From assembly GCA_036674765.1 (NCBI GenBank), contig JARVKI010000048.1, positions 124,001 through 188,000 on the forward strand: a stretch of DNA of 64,000 nucleotides, read 5' to 3'. The position numbers and the translations under genes are program-made. Source of the stretch: Seiridium cupressi. Its lineage: Eukaryota > Ascomycota > Sordariomycetes > Amphisphaeriales > Sporocadaceae. This document shows, piece by piece, positions 23,809-34,694 of the stretch (positions within the stretch are counted from its first letter, which is position 1; each line of letters opens with the position of its first letter). The notes under the pieces are model-generated. The model did no database searches. It was not told the origin of the DNA and saw only the letters and a list, made by a program, of their open reading frames with translations.

Positions 23809-26645
23809 CTATGCCTCCGTTTTCGAAATTTCGTGTTTGATCCAGTCCGGTAAACCACCCTTTGCGATGATCTCTTGCAAATTCGCTGCGAACTCGCCAA
23901 CCTTTACCTCCCAACGATCGCCATTCTCGCCCTCTTTCACCTCAACCACACTCCGTGCGACGTCCCATGTGAGAGTCCAACCCGTCCGCCGTGTTAGCAC
24001 TTTGTCCGCGGAGTTGAACGTTGCGCGAAGGCGCTCGACGAGTCGCGGGATCTCCAAGGCCAAAAGCGCATTGTTGATCGCATTACGAGAATATATGTTT
24101 CCTAAGCTTCCCGCGACGACGAGCGGGATTTGCTTAGCCAGAATTGCCGTCGCTGCTTGCTCTCTACTGGAGCCCGTCCCAAAATTATAACCAGAGACAA
24201 GAATATCATTGGGCTTCGCAATTGATCTGAAATCCGGGTCATAGTTCGACATGCAGACACCTGCCATGCCTTCACGGGTAATGTCGTCCTGATAAGTAAA
24301 TTTTCCTGGGTAAATGTTGTCCGTGTCCAAGTTGTCAGCATCGCAGAATATGATCTCACCACTAATCTTCTCTGGAAAGCCCGGGACGATCTGAGTGGTG
24401 GCCTTGGAAGTATCATCACCCACGGAGGACTCAACCCGGTCGATGAGTGACTCGAGCTGCTCCAGAACATTGCCGAGCTCGCTTTCCGTGGTTGCAGGTG
24501 CGCCGGTGCCGTATCCAAATTCCACACCCGAGTAATCCGCTGGGGCCTTATATACACCGGTGCCCGCGATCACGCCATGTAGGGCGCTGGCAGCAACAAC
24601 CTCAGGACTAGCAAGGTAGGCCAGAGCACTTCGGGAGCCCATCCTGCCCTTGAAGTTCCGGTTCGAAGCAGAGATTCCGACCTCGCCGTCCTCCAAAAGA
24701 CCGGTCCCCAATCCGATACAGGGCCCACAGGAGGCTGGCAATGGGATAGCCCCAGCCTCAAGCAGAGTTTGCCAGCTACCGTTATCTTCAGCGGCCTCCT
24801 GCTCACGAGCCGAAGCCGCCGCGATGTACAATTTAACGCCATCTGCAACTTTGGGGACCTTGTCGCCATTGGCCTTTGCAGCATCCTGGAAGACCTTGGC
24901 GGCTGCAGCAATGTCGGAAGCTCGGGAATTGGTACAAGACACAATATACGCCTTGTTTACTTTGATGTTTTGTGGGGCGAGGTCACCAAGAGGTGTTGAG
25001 ATCTTGACGGAATTAGGACCTTTCAGCGATTGTTTTAGCTTTCTTTTCCAGATCACAGGACCTCTGATTCTCACCTGAGACATATGGGGAAAGGGAGGAT
25101 AAGTTCAGATAAAGTCGTTTTGCGTAATGTGCCCCAGGATCTGCCACGACAGGGTTGGCGTAGAGCTCGTCAACCTTTTCGTGCGTGATTCGTTCTTTCG
25201 TGGTTCGATCTTCAAACATGGCTGCTTCTGTGGCCTTGTACCGCAGCCAGCGTTCTAGTGTCTGGTCCATTGGGAACTATTGAGCATACAGTGTTAGATA
25301 AATTTCCCACACAATAGCTCGTAGATCAAAGACACACCATTGCAGAAAGCGCGGACCACTCAGTCGACATATTACTGATCGTAAGCCTATTATCCACCGA
25401 GATACTCGCCATTGTCTCCTCAGAGCCGGTGAACTCGACAGCATGGTTCAGAACGTCGGTCGGAAATAACCCGCACAAGGCGACTATGACGTCTTTCCCC
25501 GTGACACCGGGAGGTAGAGTCGCCGTCAAGGTTACCTGCGCGACAGGGGGGACTTGGAACCAACTCTTTCCTGTCGCCCAAATCGATCTGCAGCAGACCA
25601 GAGTTAGTCACCACCGAAACTGTTTCATTCTCAGAGTCTCACAACGGGTGCCAGGAGTGTCCAGCTCCCAAGACATCATGTTCGCGCCCAAAAAATTCCA
25701 AGGAGGTCGGAAGTGTCCGAAGGTACGTACGCTGCGTCCGTTCTTACTAGAGCGGTTCCGAGCGAGCTTATACCACCATACATATTGCTGTGACTATCCG
25801 AGGCGACGCACAGCTTGCCCGGCCAGACAAACAGATCTTCGACCTTATGAGGTGTAAGCATATAGCAGTCGTTTTTCGAATTGTCGGAACGCTCACCATC
25901 TTTTGATGCCCGATGCCTTCGCCCGCGCCAAAAAAAGGAACTCCATGCGTCTTTGCGAATGCCTCTATCTGCTCGTACTTCTTGAGGTTGGTCTCGCTCT
26001 TGTTCTGGACATCGTGATCCAATGCAAAAACCCTACATCAAATCAAGATTAGCAATTGCTCTTATGGATAGGTTTCGAGGGCTGTGAAACCAAGTCTCCG
26101 GCGAGATTGTTCCCGAGACGTTGATACGACTCCAAGAGGAACCCCGAAGAGACAACAAGGGGATCATAAATGCACGTACATTTGTTTCGGGTCCTTGAGC
26201 TGAGTGGCGCCTATAGACATGAACTTCTTGGCGATCGGCCAGGTATTGTCGTGAGACATGCACCGGTGAGGTTTGATCTGTACATAATCGCCGCTGCGAA
26301 CGACCTTCTCCTCTGGGAGGCCAACGGCATGGCTCTGCACAATTTTCTCCGTCAAGGTCTGTGGCGTCTTCTCAACTGGGGCATTTGTAAAAGGAAACTC
26401 GGTCGCTTGGACATGCGAATCTGCGTGTGTGGCTCGATCGGAGGTCGTCGCGCTTATGAAACGGCGGTATGAGGGGTGAAGGGTCGGTGTGCGTGGCAGA
26501 CGTTGGCTCAATATGCGTCGGCTCGAGATGCGACTGCTGATCCGGCCGAGCGAGCGCGCCCACGGAGCAGCCGCGAGCTGGGAGAGTTAGCCTTCAGAGA
26601 AAAGCGCAAAGGCCTGAGGAAGTTGCTCACTGCTCTGTGTGACAT
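23809..26645 (-). CDS. lys4: Homoaconitase, mitochondrial (lysine biosynthesis)
   Basis: Seven exons, 26631-26645, 26180-26577, 25897-26032, 25731-25843, 25338-25587, 25075-25276 and 23809-25019, give 774 residues; every junction keeps the frame. The large second exon has no ATG. A 15-nt first exon (MSHRA), followed by a 53-nt intron with GTGAGC donor, GCTAAC branch site and CCCAG acceptor, supplies one. The product then starts with an Arg/Ser-rich mitochondrial presequence. Core motifs are [31 protein letters not shown] and the cluster cysteines in SCTNSRASD (about 397) and SCGPCIGLG (about 470). The swivel domain has [15 protein letters not shown] and [13 protein letters not shown]. The enzyme dehydrates and rehydrates homocitrate/homoisocitrate in the alpha-aminoadipate pathway. 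The motifs fit homoaconitase better than aconitase. It is probably housekeeping. Confidence 0.92.
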
Positions 26646-27216
26646 GACGTGCGAAGGGGCGAAGCGCAGCGCTCTATAAAGAAAGGCGACGTCTATGAAT
26701 GGTAAGAAATGTCAACAATAGGTCATGTTCTTTTTTTCTTGCTCAATTGATGGCAATGGGTATGACGTGCACGGACCCCCAGAAAATCTCAGGCCGGGGC
26801 CGGAGTCGGAGCAGGCGCCACAGCATTGGTCCAATCATGGTGCACGATTTATAATTGCTGCTTGTGGATACTTGGCTGACTGTTCGGGCAACTCCACGCC
26901 CAACTACAATTGGATTTTTGAATACCGCAGAAGTCATGCATGCGGTGCTTTAATTTACTGCGAAATTCTGACTAAGGCCGACTGGCTAGTGCGTCAATTT
27001 TTGTATGAACTACTCTACTATGCCTACCACTATTACGAAGAAAGTTATCCAGTAGTTTTATGATTATATCCCGCAGCCTAAACTCTTTGAGGTCATGCTA
27101 TAGCGCACGTCGCACATCGCCTACGATATCCTTTTTACCATGACCCAACATATGTGCAACCTGTCCACAATCCTACTGCTCGCTACCACTTCATATTGGA
27201 ATAAGTATACTAGCGT
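26646..27216. other. Promoter region of homoaconitase
   Basis: 571 bp upstream of the homoaconitase start and downstream of the next minus-strand gene. A plus-strand ORF at 26725-27063 shows no recognisable features. Confidence 0.4.
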
Positions 27217-28158
27217 TCACTGGCAGCCTCCCTTGATTCCAACCGAATAAAAGACTTCCTCGCGGAACTGGATGCTTGGTGAAATGGCTTCGTGTGTATG
27301 GGAGCAGGAATTAAGATCAGTGAACTCTTCGTGATATTTCCAGCCCCCGCAAGTCGCATCGTTGACGCACGACTGATGGCATTCTATTTCTGACCCCTCT
27401 TCGGGCCCAAATACATGATACCACGCGATTGTAACGTTCCAGGGTAGTCTGTCGCATCTGGCCAGAAAGCCATCACTGCAAATGGGTGAGGAACTATCCA
27501 AGCACACGAACCTCGGATGCGGCATGACAGTCGACGTTGGAAGCGTTGTAGTGGTCCTAGTCGTCGTGGACCCAACAGAAGGCGTGGTTGTAGGTGGAGT
27601 ACAACCTATGGCTGCCGTTGCGGATAACACAACGGGGGTGCACGAAGCAGGATTATCTGGGGTTCCAATTTCCAGATCATTGCCCCAATGGGTGCAGTAC
27701 TGGAAAACGTTGTAGTTCGGCCTCTTGGGGTGCGGATGACTACAGGAGAGGATGTTGCCGGGACTCAGCTCGCAATCGAGTGCCACATTGGCGGCGGTCT
27801 CCTGGTTTTGTAGAGCCTGAGGAGGTTCGAAGTATAGATAGTCGCTATAGTATTGACCCTCCCATTCAGTTGCCGCGATCAGCCCTTTGTGCGGAAATCC
27901 TGGATCAACGTCCCCATCGCTATAGTCTACCATGTTACCCGTGCTGGTGTCAATACCGAGTTTCGTCGCAAGTGAGCCATCGCTCACAAATGCCGCATGT
28001 ATGTCAAATGCTTGATCGGCCACATTGAAGAATCCCAAGTCGGTACCATTTGTTAAAGCACCGCGGAGCAAGAAACAATTGGATGTGACGGTATAGGTAG
28101 TTGCCACTGCAGTGACTAGTGGTGCAAGTGCAAGTGCAAGTGTGTTGAAGACTCCCAT
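27217..28158 (-). CDS. Secreted two-domain protein with Thr-rich linker
   Basis: Single exon, 313 residues. The N-terminal 18-20 residues form a signal peptide (MGVFNTLALALAPLVTAVA); its LALALA part comes from a CAAGTG hexamer repeat in the DNA. Residues 20-190 form a globular domain with a few cysteines, resembling uncharacterised fungal extracellular proteins. A linker rich in Thr, Ser and Pro (TTTPSVGSTTTRTTTT) follows. The C-terminal 90 residues contain eight or more cysteines in an apple/PAN-like pattern (CSDGFLARCD, ECHQSCVNDATCGGW). The whole looks like a cell-wall or environment-binding protein with an O-glycosylated linker. No catalytic motif is visible. Confidence 0.8.
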   Translation of the reverse strand: MGVFNTLALALAPLVTAVATTYTVTSNCFLLRGALTNGTDLGFFNVADQAFDIHAAFVSDGSLATKLGIDTSTGNMVDYSDGDVDPGFPHKGLIAATEWEGQYYSDYLYFEPPQALQNQETAANVALDCELSPGNILSCSHPHPKRPNYNVFQYCTHWGNDLEIGTPDNPASCTPVVLSATAAIGCTPPTTTPSVGSTTTRTTTTLPTSTVMPHPRFVCLDSSSPICSDGFLARCDRLPWNVTIAWYHVFGPEEGSEIECHQSCVNDATCGGWKYHEEFTDLNSCSHTHEAISPSIQFREEVFYSVGIKGGCQ

Positions 28159-28259
28159 TTTGAGTGTTCGAAGGTTATGTGTGCATTTCCAAATTCATTG
28201 GAACAGTAGTTGTGCACGAGGGAAATCATCTGTACGAGTCTACTAGGATCAAAGGGAGA

Positions 28260-28266
28260 TTTTATA
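28260..28266 (-). promoter_or_regulatory. TATA box of the secreted-protein gene
   Basis: TATAAAA on the minus strand, about 100 bp upstream of the start codon at 28158, a usual position for a fungal TATA element. Confidence 0.55.
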
Positions 28267-29580
28267 GACGCTCGAGATTGTTTTCCAGTTGTCCTGTGAC
28301 TATGTAATCGCTAGGCATATGTAATTGTTGAATCTTAATCGCATGGCAGTTGCTGTTAGATTGGACGGCAATCAGGTCATCGTAATTTGCTTTTGAAACG
28401 TTGGGAGCTTGCACCAATCGCGTTACAAGAACCAAGCCAAATGCCTAGGTGGGAGTTGAGCTGAACAGTTCTGTTATGATTATGACAGCAGAAAATCGAT
28501 ACAAGGATTATGTTCCAAACATGTCTGCAGTACCCAAGACAACGCTCCCATGACGTTCTGAGAATTTGAGACAGCTACTGCCAAGATCAAAAGACTAAGA
28601 AAATCATTTCCAAAATCGTCAACTTTTATCCTGCCTAGTACCTTGGCTGTGGCGGTAAGCCTACAGAATTATTACCACAATCCTATCTGCTTGAAGCACC
28701 TAGCAAATGAGCCTAATATTCCATTTATAATCTTAACTTCCTGTGCCTATGCCTGTCCCAGGAAGTGTGCCCTGCTGAGGTGATTCGAGTTGACCGGTTA
28801 CGGGTCTAGGGATCTAGAATCCTAGCTTCTTGAAAGTCGCTATAATCTAAGGTGTTTTGCGAGGTTCTGAACTCAGTCACGTTCTCCGCATCGAAGCGGT
28901 ACGCAAATTCACTGACTGCGACTTGTTCAAATTTAACGTAAAGTTAATCTATTTATGGCTAATAAGTAAAAGTATATGCCAACTGACAGAGCACAGTGTT
29001 AATGCACCAGCAAGAATGACTGATCCATATGAATCTAAAAACACCGATAACCAACCGTCAACTTACTTCTTTGCGTACCGTCCTTTACATCCTGGATTGC
29101 AGTTTCGAGCACTGGGAATGTGGCAAAGCAGAGCAGCCAAGTGAATCCTTTGAGACATCAAATTGCGGATATCACAAGTAAGGAGTCTTATACCGGGGTT
29201 TCAAGTAGACAATTTTGTAACAATATGAATTCCTTTATCATCATTTTATAAAGCGAAATTACGCTCTGAAAACTCAATCTTTAAAGTGACTGCAAGCCCC
29301 CGGGCTGAGTATGGATTATATAAAAGCAACACCGTTAAAGTAAATAATAATGATACTCGAAGGTTAATACGCAGTCAATCTCATCAAAGTCCCTTCATTT
29401 TCATCTCTGACAGTGCCGCTCCCACTCTTCACCCTCATTGGGGAACGTATCATTATTCCAATTCATATTCCCGTCACCAATGTATTGAGTGTTGGTGGAA
29501 ATCGAGGTACCACTCTGCATGCCGGGATTAACCAATTGAAAGGGAAAGCAATTATCATAAGCTTGCATCGACAGTGGCGT
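28267..29580. other. AT-rich spacer
   Basis: About 1.3 kb between two minus-strand genes. Only short ORFs (for example plus strand 28857-29144 and 29286-29531) without recognisable features. Confidence 0.4.
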
Positions 29581-31781
29581 TTACCCATATGACCTTTCCG
29601 TCAGTGTTGGATAATTCGGAAGACCAATATCCATTCCCATCATATGAGTTGTGGCCCCTTGTGAGCTGGGGGCCAAAATCGCAGGGTGGAATGGTGGCCG
29701 AGTTGACCGATAGTGGCTGCCTTGTTCACTGATGGCTGGAAGCAATTCTGTTTGCGTCTCCAAGAATGAAGGACGGGGATCAATGACTTGTGCGAACTCT
29801 GACCGGAGTCCTCCAAGAACACCCGCCACTCCTCCATTCCTGATACGTCTGCTGAGAGGCGTGTCGCGTGGTGAACCCCCGACGTACGTAGAGAAAAAAC
29901 CATTGTCATCCCCCATCTCGGTTCTTCCTGATGCAATGTGAACAAAGTCGTCTTCTGACTGAATAACAGAACTGGCCTGTGATTGACGATAGTTCATAGG
30001 TGTTTGAGACTCTGTAAGCGAGTGAGAATGACGATCTAGCAGTTTTGAATCCCTTTCCTCCACAAGTTGTTGAATTTGGTCCCGAAGCAGACCGCAAGAG
30101 GCTGGAGATGTGGTGTGTTGAGATGCAAGCTGCTCGATGCTTGTATAGAACGACGTTTTGGAATCTATGATTCTGGCAACAATCTCGTGGTCCTCTACGA
30201 CTGGCTCAAAATCTGTATATGATTAGTAGTGCGTTTGATATCAGCTATAGAAAGACGTACCAGGTTCTGGTATACATCTCGTGCCGGGAAATAGCAACAT
30301 GTACAGTGGCGCCCATTCGTCAATCTTGACGTCCTCTTTTCTTGATAGTAACCTGTTTTTGACGTCCTCGCCGAACCCATCCTCCGGATCAACGTCCCGA
30401 ATATTCTCAGGAGGTTGTGGTTGCGGGGACGACCGACATTGAGACAAATGGTTCCATACCTCTTCTGGATGCTTGAAAGGCTTCTGGCATCGACTACAGA
30501 CGCGTCGGTTTTGAACGGGCTTATAATGGTCAGATTGTGAGTGCCTCCTATCACTAATTAGCCGAAAGTCTCATATAATTGCGTTGAGTAGGAAGAATGC
30601 CCAACGACTTAGAGCCAGTTGAAGAGGGTTAATTCGGACACAATGAACCACAGTTCAAAGGCCCTGCATTGCAGAATCCATAGAAAGGCTACTTACTTCA
30701 GTGTAGCCATATTGGCATAAAACCTGAGGGCACATCTCTCATAGTCACTCACATTGAAGCGGCGTGGGTTTTGCTTCCGATATGGACAGCTGAAGTTGAA
30801 TCCAAGTCGGCGCCTCCTTTTTGGATCTCTAGTTTTCAACGCGAGCTCAGCAGGAACCTTCGACTCAGGATCTCCACTATTTGACCGCTTTCTGGTATTC
30901 CCATTCTGACCGCTTGGTTCGCCGAGTGATGAAGAGTTCTGGGGTGAACTACGGCTGGTCTCTCCAGTATCATGTCTGTCGTTGCCCTTGTCTTCAGCAC
31001 CTTCTCCCTCACTGCAAGTTGGCTCGTCGTTATACCCCAGTAGAGAGTATCCTTCGTCTTCAATGATCTCAGCCACTTGATCCTTGACTTGCTCTAGAGC
31101 ATGAATCACTCGGATTGGACGCTCCAATGTATCGATGTTTATACCGTACCATTCAGACAAAAGGTCGCCTGCAAGCTTTTCCAAATGTAGTTCGCCATCC
31201 TCAAAACTACCAGAGCTACTAGCAGTACTGCCAATTGTATACACACAAGGACTCGGCAAATCTGAAAACATGTCTCCGACAGCTTCGAGGGCCGCGCTGC
31301 CTCTTGTAGATTGCTCGTCATGCGCATGTACTTGACTACCTCGACGTGTCACATATGTATCTTGTTGATCGAGGCTTGAGACAGTTGGAGATTCCAGAGT
31401 CTCCATCGTATTATCGACAGATTCTCCATCAACAGTGGAACGATTGGATGATGACTGATCTGGAAGAGGTCGGTTTGGCAATGTGATGCTGCGGTGCTCT
31501 TCAATATCTGGATCAATCTGATAGCCACCAATACCGACGAGATCCATGTCCATGTCGCTTCTATGTCCACATCGAACAACGCTTTGAGCTCGAGAGTGAG
31601 AGGGAGTGCTACAAGCTTCTGAATGAGTCGATGTGAGGGACCTCGGGGCTGTGAATATTGCAGTATGAAGTGATCGCGAGTCAGAATTGGTTGTTGTTCT
31701 AACAGAATGAACATCACTGATATCATACTGCTTATGAGGAAAGTCCTCGAGCATATGGGGCAGTTCCCTTTGCCTATTCAT
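29581..31781 (-). CDS. Fungal C2H2-type zinc finger-like protein
   Basis: Three exons, 30697-31781, 30261-30547 and 29581-30212 (introns 149 and 48 nt; donors GTAAGT and GTACGT), giving 667 residues. Residues 1-320 are mainly disordered, with an RKRSNSG-type basic patch and PKRRRRLGF just before the domain. Around residue 330 begins FSCPYRKQNPRRFNV, the CPYRK opening of the fungal C2H2-like family. It continues with YERCALRFYANMATLKRH, made by splicing, then CSRCQKPFKHPEEVWNHLSQC. The segment DEWAPLYMLLFPG matches the family's KWxxxYxILFP block. The C-terminal 210 residues are polar. A nuclear role is plausible, but DNA binding has not been shown for most of these proteins. The decayed gene at 22-23 kb is of the same broad family. 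Confidence 0.75.
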
Positions 31782-33159
31782 TTATAATTGGCCTTGTTGG
31801 CTGCCTGTGTCCGCCTGAAAAAAATGAATTTGAAGTGTGCCAGGAATGACGGTCGGTGTAATTGACGGGCGCGCACGACAAGGTGGATCTGCTGAGTATA
31901 GCTCAAGTACATATCTGGCTTCAAATGGATATCCAAGTCGCATGGGGGCACAGGTGGATGCCTCGCGCCCGATGTTGATCAGCGGAATATGCCTCAGCAA
32001 TGGCAGGCTGGCCATCCGATTGGTTTGAACATAACTGATTGAATTCCAGAAATCTGGACCAATGACAGGCTGCCATGTCAAGCCTTCCTATGCGCCGTGC
32101 ATAAGCAGCCAACCCAATAGAATTTGCCAGGACGATTGTTTGTAGCCTTCACCGAGCATTGAGAGAGAAACATCATGTGTCAGTGTCAGATTAGTGTTTA
32201 TTAAAGCGACGCGCCATCAGATGCATGTTCTAACTATAGTTGAGGTCGTATGATACACCTCTATCCCGGGTCTCACGTTCGTACTGGAGTATCCTGGCTG
32301 CATGGCTTGTAAGGGGCCGGCGCTAATAAGTCTCAGCCGTTCCAATCCGCGATTTGGCTTTCTTTGATTGGCTCAAACAATTTGGACTGAAGCCAACAGT
32401 GATTCCGTCATTGAATCTTCTGTCTAGCCAAAACAGTTTAACTTAAAGTCAGCCTTGGTTGATCCAACTTCCAACGAATACGTGTCAGTGGACTGGAAAA
32501 CTTGATCTGAACTTCGCACCTGTATGTTATCGCTTAAAAGGGACTTGATTATTAGCGAGCAAGGGTCTCCGTGCCCCGGCACATGGCCGTTCGACACTGA
32601 AGATGTCCGATCCAAATTCTGAAAATTCATAGTATTGTCTGGCGTCCAATCCGGCCTCGCCGCGACCCACCTGCATCAAGCACGCTGCAGTTTTGAGATG
32701 CCTGCTATCATCGTTACAAAAAAACGAAGTATTTACAGATGGTTCAAGTATAGAAGAGCCCGTGGGTTAATTGCGTCGTCCTCGTCTATCGCCTTATCCA
32801 CATTCACCTATCTTTGTTGCTACCAGTATTTATTCAAAAGTTCTTCAGACTTGAGAAGATTAAACGCATATATGATTCGGTATCGATGTTCTCGAAGTCT
32901 ATATTGTATGAACGCTGCTGAATCTGTAACAACAAATCACACAATAAGCGACATGAATCGCCATATTTATTCAACGATGTCGTCTCGATCAGACCGTCTA
33001 TTGATCTATCGATCAACCTCCTCGTCTTTTTCATCGGTCCGGCGAAGAAATAGCGCCCGCGTTTCGCATTCTTCAGCCGCTCCTACAAAGTTCGAATTCT
33101 CGGCAATCATTGCCCTTTACATCCTGACCCTGATCGACGACTTTACTGTTGTTGGTGAA
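31782..33159. other. Upstream region of the C2H2-like gene and spacer
   Basis: On the minus strand a 99-codon ORF (31782-32081) ends in TAA immediately before, and in the same frame as, the ATG of the C2H2-like gene. Its sequence is not recognised. Another minus ORF (32424-32630) is also unassigned. The long plus-strand ORF from 32635 is compositionally unlike protein (Ser/Arg/Tyr-rich), apart from its end, which belongs to the small gene at 33160. Confidence 0.35.
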
Positions 33160-33454
33160 ATGGCATCTGTCAAGTCTGGAAGCTCTCGCCAAGGTGGCAG
33201 GCATGGCGATCAGACTAGGTACGTCACATTACACTATGATCAGCATCTAGCTAACTGAGAAAAGCACTGTGGCAAACCACACGTCGCTGCATCGCTATCT
33301 GACTACGCATGAAACGGTTCCAGACCGGCTACTCCAAAGAAGCCAGGGACGTTGGGGTGATGGAGTAGACAAAAGTCGTGCAGATAAAATCAAGGAACAG
33401 ACCGATGCGTACAATTATGGCTATAAAGCGGACACTGGCCACAATAAACCTTAA
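33160..33454 (+). CDS. Small two-exon protein, unknown function
   Basis: Exon 1 is 33160-33218 and exon 2 is 33265-33454. The 46-nt intron has a GTACGT donor, GCTAACT branch site and AG acceptor. The product would be 82 residues, hydrophilic, with no signal peptide or membrane segment. It starts MASVKSGSSRQGGRHGDQTS and continues with VANHTSLHRYLTTHE, DRLLQRSQGRWGDG and YNYGYKADTG. The case for a real gene is the textbook splice signals and frame continuity over the join. No family is recognised. It stands alone between two long spacers. Confidence 0.5.
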
Positions 33455-34694
33455 TACCGAGGCGATATTTGATTAATCTCAACGTCAAAACGTGCGGCTC
33501 GGTGATGGAGGCGAGGCGTAATGACTTAAAGTAGATGGCTGAAGACATCAGAATATGCCTGGTCGCCTACCTAAGTGAAGCTAAATATCGAGAATAAAAA
33601 AAGAGTCTTATACTTCAAATATGAATTTAGATCCATTAGCAACCTGAGTATGACTGATACGTTGTACATTCTTCTGCTTGGAGGAGAACACGGCTCGACC
33701 CTCACTAAACGTCTACAGGGGGTTTTTGTGTTACTCGGTGCCCCCGGGTAGGATGCGGGCAGTAACGGTCCGCCTGTAATGTGCTCGAGCACTGGCACGT
33801 TGGGATATGGCCTCCCACGTCCCCACTGTATTTAGCGGGCGTTTTACGCCGAAAGCTCTCTATAGTATTCACATCTCATGGGGTATACAACGAGCCTGGA
33901 CTTCGTGTCACATGTACCGTCACGTGAAATCTGAAACTACTGGGCTCTCTAACGGGCTGTATCATATTTTAACCTCCCTACCGGCCCCTGATGTGGCTCA
34001 CGGATGGATGGAACAGCAATCGTTGTCGGGCTAGACCAGGACTCGCCCAGCTCACCCAGAGCGTCGGTCCAAAAGTACGACGCAATGGAAAGTATTGGTC
34101 AAGACCATAGCCTACATGGAATTTCGGTTGATTTTGCGTAACGCTGAGACAGATTGACGTGTGGCGCCGAATGGAGGGTTCACAGAAAGCACCGAATTTC
34201 GAGTGTGGATTGCAAAATGGCTATCCGTGCATCTTGATGAGCTCTTGGTATCTCAGCTTGCTACCATTGCACGTCAGGGCAATGAAGACACTCCAATATC
34301 TAAGGGGCTTGATTATTCTTTAAGCCAGTTAAACTCAGATAGCTATGTAGTCTACTTTGGAGAGGAACTGAATTATCAAGAGTGGACAGAATGCGCTTGG
34401 GGGACCTGCCGGAGCGGTTACAATGACCAGACATAGTGGTGCAATGCTCCCAAAGCTGGTTTGATACTGTCCAAGGAAATATTCCTCAATATGCGAGATC
34501 GTACTAGGACGAGGTCATGCCATAGAGTGCAAATTGATGCCCTCGACAATTTCGGATCTACTGCGAGAGCTGAGCCCGTACGTACGAAGATGACCTAAGC
34601 TATATCTAAAATATGTGTGAACTCTATTGGTGAATAATCTGAGCTAAACCTGGTCATGATAGATGGTTCGCCAGCTTTGTCCACGGCCGCTTGT
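33455..34694. other. Spacer before the NRPS-like gene
   Basis: About 1.2 kb, mostly AT-rich. A plus-strand ORF beginning with GTG (34161-34436) encodes 91 residues of soluble-looking sequence with no recognisable motif; it could be a decayed gene fragment. No other feature seen. Confidence 0.35.

Noticed and set aside
23809..26645. Assignment as aconitase or isopropylmalate dehydratase
   Set aside because: The [12 protein letters not shown] and DHDVQNKS segments, the domain order and the length fit fungal homoaconitase better.
26725..27063. 112-codon ORF upstream of homoaconitase
   Set aside because: Lies in the promoter region on the opposite strand with no family resemblance.
32635..33258. 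207-codon plus-strand ORF as one protein
   Set aside because: Its composition is Ser/Arg/Tyr-rich and not protein-like. Only its last part from 33160 fits a spliced small gene.
34161..34436. 91-codon plus-strand ORF
   Set aside because: Begins with GTG rather than ATG and shows no recognisable domain; kept only as a note in the spacer entry.
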